Source: Tethya wilhelma (Eukaryota > Porifera > Demospongiae > Tethyida > Tethyidae). Taken from it: a stretch of DNA of 64,000 nucleotides. Positions 33,630 to 45,292 of this stretch are shown piece by piece. Within the stretch, counting starts at the first letter, position 1. Every line of letters starts with the position of its first letter. The position numbers were made by a program, and so were the translations under genes. The DNA is taken from NCBI GenBank assembly GCA_964030475.1, contig CAXIPT010000002.1:3156738-3220737 (forward strand). Direction: 5' to 3'. The notes under the pieces were generated by a model, which saw only the letters and a list, made by a program, of their open reading frames with translations, ran no database searches and was not told the origin of the DNA.

Positions 33630-34440
33630 TCACATACCATTCAACACTAGGTTGCTGAAATTGGATGCTTCCATGGAAGGTTTCTTATAGAACCTAACAA
33701 AGGTACTCTCCCTCTTCCAGTTTCCTGCTTTCAGGATATCTTTGATTGAAGCTCCTGCCTTGTGTGCTGCAGACACTGATGCAGTTCTTACAGAGTGACC
33801 CTTGAAGATACTCACATCAATGTTAGCCTCTGCTAACATGCTTTTCATCCATCTAGACAAGGTAGATGTAGACGCTTGACCATGTGGCTTCCTTGTAGAA
33901 ATGAACAGGGCTGTGACCACCCCACGTATGTCTTTGGATCTTCTGATATACTCTTCCAACAATTCTACTGGGCAGATTTCCTTGGACTCGAAACGAGGGT
34001 ACGACACCTCACAAGGAGGACCGGAGTGTCTTGTCTTGCTGAGACCTGAGATTTGGAAGACAGCTCCTTCCTGAGTCAAGCTCATAAACCGAGTGTCCAG
34101 CAGGTGTAAGTCAGATGCCCCGTCGGCATCGCTGAGCGCCAACAATGTCACCAGCTTCCAGGGGAGCTTCTGTAAGCTCAAGTCTTTCGCCTTTGGCATT
34201 CCTGCCATGTAGTCTAACACTGTCTTCACGTCCCATACTGAGGAGTAGTGAGGTCTAGGAGGCCGAGAGTTAAAAGCTCCTTGCATGAACCTCTTCACTG
34301 TAGGGTTTTGACCTACTTTTTGAGCATGAATTGCAGAGATTGCGGAACGATACGAATTAATAGTAGAATACTCTTTACCTTCCTTGAAGAGCTCAGAGAG
34401 GAAAGTGACTACCTCTGCTACAGAGGCCTCAGTGGGATCT
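33630..34440 (-). pseudogene. DIRS copy 2 tyrosine recombinase, first catalytic Arg lost
   Basis: About 220 clear codons (34298-33630) plus a shifted N-terminal piece. Catalytic-pattern residues seen are GHSVRTAS (H-x-x-R), GNWKRESTF and the Tyr in VRFYKKP near the C terminus. The position of the first Arg, intact as DADR-type in copy 1, reads DADG here (about 34120), which should abolish catalysis. In the family this enzyme integrates circular cDNA by site-specific recombination, without target-site duplication. Confidence 0.8.
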
Positions 34441-34689
34441 GTCCCCCTTTCACGAGACCAATCAATCCATCTCTCCCAGCATGATCTGTAAGAGGATGTA
34501 GTTGAGTCTCTCCATGAGGCACAGTAGATATCGTCAGCTTCTCCAGCAATCCCTTGTGCTTTAAGGGACTCCCGGATATACTCCAGGCCACTAGCTTCAG
34601 CCTCTGCTGGACTTGTAGAGGGTGTGGATTCCCGAGAGGGTCGGACACTAGTAGGTTGTCCGCTGGAAGGAGCCTCGGAATGTCTGAAC

Positions 34690-36270
34690 TCATCTCCAGA
34701 GCAATGGGAACCAGGTTTGTGCTGGCCACAAAGGAACCACCTGAAGAGCTGCTTGCACCTCCTCCTCCTTGATCTTCTTGAGGCAGCGACCTATTAGTGA
34801 GAACGGGGGAAACAGATACGGACGACGTTCCTTCCACGACTGACTCAGAGCATCAACTGCTAATGACTTCGGATCTGGTCTCCAACTGTAGAAGGCTTCG
34901 ATCTGTGTGTTCTTGTAACTCGCGAATATGGCTATGTCGCATGTCCCCAACACACGCATCATCTTCTTGAAGACTGCCAAGTTCAGATGCCAATCGCTTG
35001 AGTCCGTTCAATGCCGACTTTCAAAGTCCGCCCTCACATTCTGACTCCGGGGAGATGCCGAGCTTCGGCAGTGATCGTTCTCTTGAGACACCACTCCCAC
35101 AGGCGTAGAGCAAGGTCGCAGAGGGCTCTTGATCTGGTCCCCCCTCTCTTGTTGATGTAAGAGATCGCAACCTGGTTGTCCATCCTCAGTAAGGTGTGTG
35201 CTCCCTGGTAATCCTTGGCAAAGCACTGTAGTGCTAAGAAGGCTCCCTTCAGCTCCAACCAATTTATGTGGTGCTTGGCTTCCTCCTGGGAACAGACGTT
35301 TTCTGTTGGTGTCTTCATTTCTTGGCAATATGCCCCCCAGCCCACTGTCGAGGCATCCGTCTCTAATGTCAACACTGGTGGGGGGATCTGAGTGGGTCTG
35401 GCTACCTCCGACGAGATGTTGTCGATCCACCACTGGAGGTCTAGTCGGGCATCGCGAGACAACAATACTTGTTGATCGTACGAGAACTCCCGAGACACCG
35501 CCAGGTTCCTCAACCTCTGCAGAGCCCGGTAGTGGAGGGGAGCTTGGCCAATCGCAGGCGTGCAAGAGGTCAACAGCCCTATCAGGTGGGCTAACTGTCT
35601 CCCGGTTGTCTGCGTCTGGTTCTGTAGGCGGCGACACTCTTTCCTGATCTTGGATACCTTCTCTTCCGGCAAGGAGAGAGTCATCTTGATTGAGTTCAGC
35701 ACAAAACCGAGGAACTCTACCACTTGCTGTGGTTCCACCAGGCATTTCTTGGTATTCAGTATGAACCCTAGATGGCGTAGTAGTGCCATCGTCAGCTCCG
35801 CGTGGGCTCGAAGCTCTTCCTTCGACTCCGCCATAATCAGCATGTCGTCCAGATAGCTGATTATCCGTATCCCCTGCTTTCTCAGAAAGCTGCTACAGGC
35901 TTCAACAACTTCGTGAATACCATCGGAGCTGGGGCTAGCCCGAATGGGAGGGAAGAGAATTCGTATTGCTGACCCTCCCACTGGAACCTCAGGTACCTTC
36001 GAGCTCTCTCGTGCCTTGGAACACTCAGGTACGCATCCTGAAGATCCAGCTTGGCCATGAAGTCCCCCTGGCGTAGAATGTCCTTCAGGCTCTGAATTCC
36101 CTCTATCTTGAAGTGAGAGATTTTCAAGTGTGTATTGAGGGATCTCAGGTTGATAACCGGCCTCCAGCCGCCGTCCTTCTTGGGAACCAGAAAAATGTTG
36201 CTGTAATATCCCTTACTCGGGGAAATTCCATTTGGGTTATAGCCAATGATTGAAGTGATGGAGAAGCCTG
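34690..36270 (-). pseudogene. DIRS copy 2 reverse transcriptase-RNase H
   Basis: RT begins in a shifted piece with VPKKDGGWRPVINLRSLN (about 36200-36130). It continues at 36127-35034 with AKLDLQDAYLSVPRHERA, LPFGLAPAPMVF and an intact YLDDM catalytic box (about 35850). RNase H follows with LETDASTVGWGAY (Asp), INWLELKGAF (Glu) and RMDNQVAISYIN (Asp). A C-terminal block (34980-34690) has FASYKNTQIEAFYSWRPDP. Catalytic residues are kept, but frame breaks near 36130, 35010 and 34690 prevent one continuous product. Confidence 0.75.
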
Positions 36271-36287
36271 GGATACTACTGCCCCTT

Positions 36288-38033
36288 CGATGAGGCTGTT
36301 GGGTGGTTGGGGCGTTTCCCCTTGTTCTGCTGATGTTGCTGACGATTGAAAAGCGGTCTGTAGGTTCGCCCCGACCCCCGTCCGCATTCGGAGGTGGGGC
36401 CCTGTCGAAAAAACTTCGTGTTTTTCTGCCCCGACGATGTCTTGGATACCTCCACCTTAACTACGAGTTATCTTCAATCACGAGCCATCAGAGACGTGAG
36501 CTTTCAAAAGGCTTTTGCAGGTACTCAAATATACTCTAACCTTTCTTATATATGCAAACAATAAGATCTTCGATTCGTCTTCCGAACAGTATACGTGATG
36601 CTATTGTTGCAAATTACAATTTCCCTTAAATAGAGCATATCTAGTGCATCTTGGAGGAGACCTTCTTCATGGCAGCTAGCGATTCAGCCCTATCAGTGAG
36701 TGCCTTGTGCACCTTACTCCCAAAGAGGAGTTTCTCATCAGGTTAGTGCTCCTGGCATATGCCAGCAAGGGCCGACCCCAGAGTAGGATTCTGCTTCCGA
36801 AGTTCATCTTAAAGACGATGTTGTCCCTTCTGCACTGCGACACATAGTTGCTGGAGTTCCCAATAAGGACCAGATCTAGCTAGAGTCTTCTGGATCATTT
36901 CCAGGATGCAATCAACGGGCATAAAGTGTTCATGGCCACTCGAGGCTGAAGCCTTGCTCATCCAGGTCCCTCCATAAACTCAGTGCTGGTGCTGCTGCCG
37001 CATTGATTCACCGAGGACTGGATGCACTTATAGGTATCATCCACTTTCTTAGGGAAGGATTTACCCATAAAATCCTTAATAGCATCATCTGTCTTCAAGC
37101 ATTGCAGGGCAGTTAAGTCTGGGAGTGGATTCTCCCTGCTCATTGCCTTCCTTAAGCTACCTTTTGGGCAGGAACGAAAATGCTTCTGAGCATATTTCTC
37201 AATTGGCTCTGGGAGCTTCTTCCTCGCCCTTTCATAAGAGTCAGGATCGAAAGGTTCGGCCAGAGTTGGCTCCTCATCCTCTTCCTCCGACTCCAGCTCT
37301 ATGTACTCTGGGTCAAAATAACGGGGTTTCTTACTTTCCCCTCCCTTGGGTGCCCCATCGTCTCTCTTCCTCTTGCCCTTAGCCATGGAGCTAGACATTG
37401 ACAGAACTAAGGGTGGGTTCCATGTGAGTGGAGCTTGGTAAGCAATATTTGCCATGTAGTCAATTGCACCCTGAACCCATGCAGAGCTCTGTTGACCTGT
37501 GGGCAATGCATTAATGTTTGGTTTTGAGAGGTTGTACTCTGGACCCACGCAGAGTTCCGTGGACTCTGTGGGAAATAATAGACAGTATGATGGGCTAAGC
37601 CTTAATGCATACTGTTCCTGCTTACTGTGAGCAGAGTCTGATCTATTGAACTCTGGACCCCGGTGCCTTGTGGCACAGCAGAATTAACTGATCCTGCATG
37701 GGGAAGAGAGCAATCAGACGGTGAGACAGTCTGGGATCTGGATAAAACCGTCCCGCTTACTATCAGGTGAGACAGTCTGGGATCTGGATAAAACCGTCCC
37801 GCTTACTGTCAGCAGTCTGGGATATGGGCAATTTCCAATCCCGCTTACTGCCTGTCCAGGTTGAAAAACCCTGGCCTGGGCCATTGAGGCCCCACTCGTA
37901 CCCGGGGGAGGAGTCACGTAAGGGTTCGTGACCGCCCCTACATAGTTCTGTGGGTTAGATATCCTTGTGCCGTCTGCACTTGAAAATTCTGTGCTTGAGG
38001 AGCTCCTAGGAGCGTGTTGATGTTATAACTCAT
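36288..38033 (-). pseudogene. DIRS copy 2 gag-like gene, disrupted
   Basis: A start comparable to copy 1 lies at 38033 (MSYNINTLLGAP), followed by an early frame break. The central piece 37548-36958 has KGKRKRDDGAPKGG, an acidic LESEEEDEEPT stretch and a Pro/Lys-rich helix-forming segment. The C-terminal part is split by small indels and by a ~200-bp insertion at about 36448-36650 that copy 1 lacks. Function as a capsid-like ORF1 is inferred from position. Confidence 0.55.
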
Positions 38034-38277
38034 CTTGTCACTCGAGGTAGAAAGCGTAAAACTGCGACTTCGGTAGTAAAACTAGCACTGTCAACTACAC
38101 TCGCTAAATTTCTTCGAGCAAAAAAAAGAGGCCGCCTTTTCTGAGGGTCACATGACATTATATATGCATGCGCAGATGCTTAAATTATAATTGAATTCTT
38201 TAAATATTTTTGCTGTTTTCGGGTATTTGGAGGCCAAATACACTTGTCATGTATGCAGTCTTGTCACGAAGTAGAAT

Positions 38278-39059
38278 GAGTGGATGTACCAGACCCTTTT
38301 TTGCTAGGTTTTAGGGTCTGGTGCCCAGACTAGAGTAGATGTGAGAAACCACATTTTATAGTTAATGGGACAGTTTTCCAATGTACAACAATTGTCATAC
38401 AAATTATACTATTAGTAGTTCACTTTATGCACATGCAACACAGAATTTGACATGAAAACAAAATATAATAATAATTATAGCCATTCCCACTAGTTTAACT
38501 ATGCCATGATATTCAAAGCATACGAAGAAAGTTACATTTTGAAAAAAAATTATAGCTTGAAAATGATTAGTTGCAGGTCAAAGTTTTTTTTTTCCTTGCA
38601 TAACTTAGGTTTCTGTCTGAGGAGTGAAAGTAGGAAGCCACATGAATCACATTTGAAACTATTATGTTTCTGAGAGAGATAAAACTAAACAGTCCTGTTA
38701 AATGTTATAGAACAGTGACACGTACTGATAGAAAAAGGAATAAATTTAGAAGCAGTCTGGAATCATCCTTGTGTGCCCCATTAATTTTACTTGCATATGC
38801 CTTCAGTTCCTATTCATCCCAGTTTAACAATGATGTTCAAAGCATACGAAGAAAGTTACAAATCGTATGGCTCATGTAGTAGTGTAGACTAGCAAGAAAT
38901 CATATGGCTCAGTGTATAAAAGAATCATACTTTTTAGTGGCATTTGAAAATTTAGTAGTCTTAGTTTAACCTGTTCCTATACCCATGCATGCAGGAAATC
39001 TCAAACCAGACAGTCACACTATAATAAACATACGATGTCATGTATGCATGAATTCACAC
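38278..39059 (-). other. Truncated intron after exon A5 of gene A
   Basis: From about 38335 this matches the introns at 59690-60300 and 49740-50640, which separate the linker exon from the Roc exon in the other paralogues (shared gaaaccacattttatagtta). Here the DIRS right terminus replaces the Roc-exon side. A tiny fold-back (accagaccct 38288-38297, agggtctggt 38313-38322) lies beside the terminus. No coding sequence. Confidence 0.6.
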
Positions 39060-39377
39060 CTTAATGATGTCAGATATGACAAATCCCTTCTTCATTGCCT
39101 TTTTAAAGTGTCGTCTAGCTTCACTCGTACCTGTTGAGAGTGGAGGAAGAGAATATTTTAAGTGAAATATCAATAATTGTTACACACGCACACACATTTC
39201 ATAAAATAGTCGCCCGACCCTTAGATGGGGGCTACATGGTCAAGTGAGGCTTGATAAAGAGCATATGCAACTACTTTGCTTGCGTTGACCCCTGTGACCC
39301 CTGTATAGCTATTCTATTCACAGTCACCTCCACCCATCCAGTAACTGGCAATATACAAACTTTGGTAGCTATAAGTA

Positions 39378-39378
<1 letters not shown>

Positions 39379-39432
<54 letters not shown>
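39379..39432 (+). repeat. (CA)n in gene A intron 5
   Basis: About 27 CA units, between two copies of a ~115-bp sequence (39235-39350 and 39540-39655) that share gtcaagtgaggcttgataaa and cacccatccagtaactgg. Confidence 0.9.
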
Positions 39433-39434
<2 letters not shown>

Positions 39435-41370
39435 GGAGGAAGAGAAGAGTAATTATGAGTGAAATATCAATTATTACTCACATACAGACACACACTATAT
39501 AATAGTCGTCTGACCTTTAAGTGAGGGCCACCATTATGCATGGTCAAGTGAGGCTTGATAAAGAGCATGCAACTATACTTTGTTTGCATTGACCCCTGTG
39601 ACCCCTAGCTATTCTATTCACAGTCACCTCTACCCATCCAGTAACTGGAAATTACCCTGTATAAAAACTTTGGTATATAGCTATAGGTAATGGCAAACAC
39701 GCAAACACACACACACATAAACACACATGATTCACAGTGTATTAGCAGTACATGCAAATTACGCCGATGATGTACAATATACAACTAATGCATGACATTG
39801 TATAGTCACACAATCACCTTTGTAGTAATCTCTTTGAATCACTTCCAGTGCTCCATACTCTCTCATCACATAAACTCCATAGGCTACAGTCTTCCAAGAG
39901 GGGCAGGGGTGGTCATCAAGAAAAAGTTGGAGGAGAGCATTCTTAAGTTCTGGCAAATTGTAATGTCTCATCATCTCCCTTGTCTTTGATGGTGGTATGT
40001 TGAGCCCGGCTGGCAGTCTATACTCATTCCACTGAGAGTCAGGGACCAGCTTCAGAGCTTCAGTAAGATTGCTGAGAGTGAGGGTGGGCTCTAATTATAA
40101 AAGATGGAGATATAGACATGGTTCAGTTGACTGAGTGCATGCATTAACCACAACTTCTATAATACCTATATAGAGTACATGGCAATGCTAAGGCATTAAT
40201 TTTGTGCTGATTCCTTGCAGGATTGTTTAACTTAGTAAATTTTCTCTTCACACATGTACTGTACACATCAGTAAATGATCACAACACATTCATGCATACA
40301 CGTTCGGTCACCTACACTACTACTACACACAATATATCCTTGTCACACATACCAACTGACACAAATGTATACCTGGTACTATCTGTAGGTATCTCTTCAC
40401 TTGCTCCAGAACACTTGTCTCCTTCAATAAGTACAGCTGACCAGCAATATAACAAAGGTCAGCTGCAAATTGACTACGTTTTAGAAAATAAACTATGTAT
40501 TTTTGTTTCTTTTCTTCTTCTGATGTACACTGTCCTTGTATCTCTAGTTTCCTACTCTGTGGTATTCTAAGGCAGTATCCCAGTCTGGGCATAGTCAGAG
40601 TGTTCAACAGTGACATCAGAGTCTTAACATTCATATTGGGGTCTGTGGAGACAAACAAATCGAAAAACTTCAAAACTTATTGAAATTGTTAGTCATACCA
40701 ACTGTGAGGAGTGGCTATAGACTGAGTGTACCATGATGACAAGTGAGCCTAGTGAATATAACCTACTCTGAACTAGCCATGGGACAGTACACATATACAA
40801 TGCCTTTCATAGCAGCTGCAATAATTACTACGAGTAACATGCATGCATGAATAAGCATGCTGGTTTGCATATTCATTAATAATGAATCATTTATGTCATA
40901 CCAGTCAATGGTTCAGAGAAGCCATATATCTCCTGAGGAATATCACTGACATCTTCCCCTTCAAGCCTCCATATCAACCATCTCCAAGAGGCATAAGGAC
41001 ATCTTGAGAGCCAAAATGAGACCACCACTTGTAGACGTTGCTCATCAGTAGTACAGGAGCTGGTGATCAGAGGGAGTTGCTCCTCTGATATGTCCAGTAT
41101 CCATCTCCCAATGAACTCCCATTTCTCCCTCCCTCTCCACCTCTCAGTCTCTGGCACTCTCACTTGCTGTAGTATTTTAACTACATTGTCAGCAGTGAGG
41201 CGGGCACCTGAAGAGAGATGGAGAGAATCAGAGATTGAGATGAACACATGTTGAGAGAAGAGAACTCTAATATTATCATCATCAGTGACTGCTAAACTAA
41301 AACCAGCCACTACCTGGAGTCCAGTCAGTAATGGACCTGACTAGTGGGGGAGGGGGCGGGGCAGAGGACA

Positions 41371-42691
41371 CTGTAACAGAACATGTATACGATACTGTTT
41401 GTCACTGTCATGTGACTATCATGTGATGATGATGAGCGGAACAAGTGGACAAATGGAAACAATTACACTCACATTTTGTCAAATGCCATGTCAATTCGTG
41501 CCAATAACTGAATAGTATGGACAATTCTTTACTAATATCAACAGATGTGCACAAGAAATTTCCATTGTGCATTAAATTCACACTCATAATACACTCACAA
41601 ACAATGAGTAAACTGACAAAGTAAACAGGAAGCCATAAATGCACAGGTACAATTATGGGTATACAAAACCGTTACAATCAGGGCTGCATGAATGAATATG
41701 TTTTTGCATCAAACTCTATACAACTACTGTGTTAATATAACAGATCAGACATTGTGAGAATATACGTTGGTTTTACACTAGCCTCGTACCCAAGTACTCC
41801 CCTCGGACCTTTCGTGTAAGGTCAAAGGAGATATCATGCATGAATGCCAATAACTGAACAGTTTTGACAATTCTAACACCAACAAAACAGATGAAGTGTA
41901 CCATAGAAATTTCTATCGGGTGCATGCATGTAGAGCATTAAATTCAAGCCTGTAGTATTCACACAAACAATGAGTAAAACTGACAAAGTAAACAGGATAT
42001 CATTATCTACAAAACAACGGTATGTTGTTACAATCAGCTAGGGCTTCATGAATGAATAATTTTTTTTGTATCTAATGAACTATGCTGTTTAGCAGAAAAT
42101 TTTCGCGGTGGCGATCTGACTATGAAAAAAATAACCATGAAAATTTGAACATGCACGTGACTGGAATAGCACTTGCGTATGCGTACGTGCGTCATTGCTG
42201 GACGTAGAATCCGCGAAAATTTAAACAGCAAAAAAAATTAACTATATAGCATTCCTACTTGTTTTATTGCGATAATTCGGACCTGCAAAAAGGTCCCGCT
42301 ATACAGTATACACTCCATGCACCCACTATGTCACTAAGTGGAGTAGGCAGTACACACAATAATGGCATTTAGTGTCAAGATTTGATAAGAACCAACAAAC
42401 TACCATGAATTGGTCTGACTCTCAGACCAGATGTCCTTTAATGGGTGAAAAGAAGCTGAGAGAGAAGAGGAAAAAGAATGCCATTTGTAACAATGAAAGT
42501 GTACTAGCAAGATGCTCCACACATGGTAGTACCATGGAGTCTAAAGTTCAAACATAATCTGTTCATAATTATCAAACTATCAGAAACTACCCACACACAC
42601 ACACCCACCCACACACACACACCCACACACACCCACACACACATTCACAGACCTTGATTCACAGTGTAAAGCAGTACATGCAAATAATGTN

Positions 42692-42775
<84 letters not shown>

Positions 42776-43733
42776 ATACCGCCCACACACCCACACATAC
42801 AAACACACACACACACACCAGGGGCGGCGGAACAGATCCAGCAAGTCAGACAAGTGCTATACTGACTGTCGGTCTAGAACTCCTTAGTTTATAGTTATCA
42901 TAATAATTATTATTGAATCCACTTGAAGTCTTGTTCTTGATCACAGCTAGCCAGCACAAATGAACGCATGTGACAGTAGATGACAAGTTATATGCCTATA
43001 TATAGCACCCACACATGCCCATCTCCCGTACCTATTACTAGTCACAGGAACCTCATGTGATATGCATGTGATCCCTATTTGGGTGGCATGACAAGCAAGT
43101 TGAAATGCTCGAAAGTGTTCTCAAGTTACCAGCAGTGTATTTGTCTTAAAATTGTACCAGAATCAAGTATCTCAGAGCACCTAAATTCACAAAGTTTTCT
43201 GGGGGGTATGCCTCCAGACCCCCCTGAGATGGCACATTCCGAAGGAATGTACATCATTATATAGTGTGGGGAAAAGCTTTGATTTCAAACTCACTATACA
43301 TGCAGATGACAACAACTGAGCCTCTGATCCATGCCGCCAGGCAGTGGTTCAAGTTGTTTCAGTGAGGAGAGTTCAAGAGGATAGTGAGGCTAACACATAA
43401 ATTCAGGAGTCATAATTTCAACGGTCATTATTATTCAAAACTAACATTTAGTATGACTTCCATACAAGCTACCAGAGCCACACCTCCCAACGGCTAGAAC
43501 TATGTGACTATATAGCTGACTGCAAGCTCCGCACTTAGTAGTTGTTACTAAAGCTTGAAAAATAAATAAATTTTACTGTCAAAGAGCTTATATAGGAACT
43601 GACTAACCATGGCTAGAAATTGAGGACTAAAATGCATTCAGTATCACTTTTAGTACTTAGCTACTGAGCAGCTGCCTGATGCATGTAGGCTCATCAATAA
43701 TTCATATGTCACTACATTTCTAGCCATGCTTAC
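41371..43733 (-). other. Gene A intron 1 with internal duplications and (CA)n
   Basis: A 2.4-kb intron. A block at about 41450-41640 is repeated with divergence at about 41840-42010 (shared caatgagtaaa, ctgacaaagtaaacagga). A (CA)n-rich stretch spans 42590-42815 and includes the N at 42691. No further exon with a supporting phase was found. Confidence 0.5.
42590..42815 (+). repeat. (CA)n-rich microsatellite with N
   Basis: CA and CCA runs at 42590-42650 and a long CA run at 42692-42773, broken by an N at 42691. Length is unreliable. Confidence 0.85.
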
Positions 43734-43779
43734 GTTTTGGATTTGTTTCTCTCTCGTCTTCTTTGGGATTGGTAGCCAT

Positions 43780-43960
43780 TGAGGTGGTGAAAAGGCTAGT
43801 TCAGCTCAGAGGCTCTTGGCTTCACAGTGGTGGTGTAAAGGCTAGTATATAGCTCTTGACTTTACAAAGGATGTTTCTTGTTTCTTGTTTGTCAAACTAC
43901 CAGACCCGCCTACACAAATATCACGTGACCATTTGAAGATATTGCGCGCATGCGCATAAT
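43780..43960 (-). promoter_or_regulatory. 5' flank of gene A (duplicated at 1-167)
   Basis: Lies directly upstream of the gene A start codon (43779). Its near-exact reuse at 1-167 suggests a shared promoter or 5' UTR among paralogues. No TATA element was identified. Confidence 0.4.
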
Positions 43961-44429
43961 AAACTCAATTAGATTTCACGTTCAGACTGTAGAGCCAGGT
44001 TAAGACTGTAGAAATGGAAACAAACATCATTTCTCCATACTATGGAATTTGTACTTGATTTGAACCATACACAGCTTTTGTTATTGTCCAATCCTTAGAT
44101 GCTATGCGACCATAACAACAGATATAATACTCTAGAGTACAAAGGGAAATAAACGTCACTTCTTCATCACTGTAGTTACTAAGGTACTGCTGTTAGTTGC
44201 TATACTGAACTCACTAGTTTTATCCACAGCTTTTCATGTTGTCCCATCCTTAGATTTCCAGAACAATATGGGATAGTAGGATTTCCATTTCAAATGCGAA
44301 CATTGTGAGACTATACATGTAGAAAAGGAGACAAATATTTCTTCATGCTATCTCTCAGCTACCAGACAACTTGTTATAAGCTAACAAAGTTTATGTACAC
44401 ACACACTTTCCCATGATGCAGCATTGCTA

Positions 44430-44960
44430 TAAAAAATTCGCAGAGAACTGTTAAAAGGAAACTACCACCTGATCCTGAAAAAGTAAACATCACTAATAGC
44501 TGCATATACATGCACGCTATGGGTAGCTAATAGCTTCTAAAGAATTGTCTTTCATTTTAATTGGTTATAAAAGGTCAAGGGTACACCTGGTAAGAGTTGG
44601 GCTGCTGTGGACACATCCTACTATGGAGGAAGGGGGGCTGGTGGGATCAACCAGATTAATGTGGTCAAAGTGCCTGGAAAACCAGGTCCATGTGCACCCG
44701 GAAAGCTACTTGTTGGGAACTAACAAAGGTTAGGTTTATGTCATCATGGAACACAATGTGGCACTCACTGAGCCATATCTAATGATAGAGCAATTGCAAT
44801 TCCATATTCTGAATCATTAATGCAGGTGAAAGCTTTGAGATGGTATATATGCGATTTGTGCATCACATAGACCTGTATATACACAGTGGATGGAACAATA
44901 GTACGCAACTGTTACAGTAATATTGCTTATTATTTAAATCATCTTAAGCTTTTTAATATA
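44430..44960 (+). pseudogene. Degenerate copy of gene X (see 53123-53881)
   Basis: Plus-strand relatives of the gene X exons are visible: tcgcag followed by KLPPDPEK-type coding (about 44445-44483), VVKVPGKP-type coding (about 44660-44730) and VKALRWY-type coding from about 44825. Compared with gene X, extra bases after ccaggtcca and a 4-bp insertion after tggtat shift the frame. A 62-codon open frame at 44545-44733 is an artefact of these shifts. Confidence 0.55.
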
Positions 44961-45115
44961 ACATTTTGCTTTGGTGAACATTAAAAATAATGATGAGAAA
45001 GAACAATAATTAGACAAACAGAAATTATGCTATACAGGGGAATGCTATACATAAGTATGAGAATGGCCTACAATGACATAATATTATAGCTCCATCATGC
45101 TAGCTTGTCAAGAGG

Positions 45116-45249
45116 CTAAGTGTACATGTAGCTATAGTATTTTGAAATAGTCAGTTTCATTCCTTTAGGAAGTGGCAACAAATCAATGTCTTGACTATCT
45201 TCGAGGAATGATATGACAGCTTTAATGCAGAGATCTTGAAGATTGATAG

Positions 45250-45292
<43 letters not shown>

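Larger units (their letters stand above)
32946..38277 (-). mobile_element. DIRS-type tyrosine-recombinase retrotransposon, full-length copy 2
   Basis: A 5.3-kb element on the minus strand with complete DIRS layout. The left end is aattgctagtctcgc; the right end is gaagtagaat (38268-38277). Inverted terminal repeats of about 150 bp match at 32995-33150 and 38124-38277. The internal complementary region (33493-33607) reproduces both ends joined. Gene order on the minus strand is gag-like, RT, RNase H, tyrosine recombinase. A ~200-bp insertion sits in gag at about 36448-36650. It lies in the intron after exon A5 of gene A. Confidence 0.85.
39060..43779 (-). pseudogene. Gene A: N-terminal half of a death-fold/Roc-COR gene (6 exons)
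   Basis: Exons: 43779-43734 (MATNPKEDERETNPK), 41370-41314 (SSAPPPPPLVRSITDWTP), 41207-40902, 40642-40373, 40090-39818 and 39130-39060. All junctions are GT-AG and the phases fit exactly, giving 341 codons. The three middle large exons each code one ~90-100-residue helical, death-fold-like domain with patterns such as KWEFIGRWILDIS...ASWRWLIWRLE and LFLDDHPCPSWK. The last exon (GTSEARRHFKKAMKKGF...DIIK) ends in phase 0 with donor GTGTGA, which fits the phase-0 start of the Roc-COR-Death exons of the paralogues. Its own Roc exon is absent: 800 bp on, a DIRS element begins. The gene is either broken or has a very long intron. The Pro-rich exon is seen only here. Confidence 0.7.

Noticed and set aside
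36448..36650. Intron in DIRS gag
   Set aside because: The coding-strand borders lack a GT donor at a position that would restore copy 1's sequence.
41408..41644. Minus-strand 78-codon frame with a hydrophobic start
   Set aside because: It lies in a repeated part of gene A intron 1; the repeat copy at 41.84-42.01 kb does not keep the frame.
44545..44733. Reading frame read as a Gly-rich peptide (WAAVDTSYYGG...)
   Set aside because: Comparison with gene X shows that this frame arises from indels in a decayed copy.
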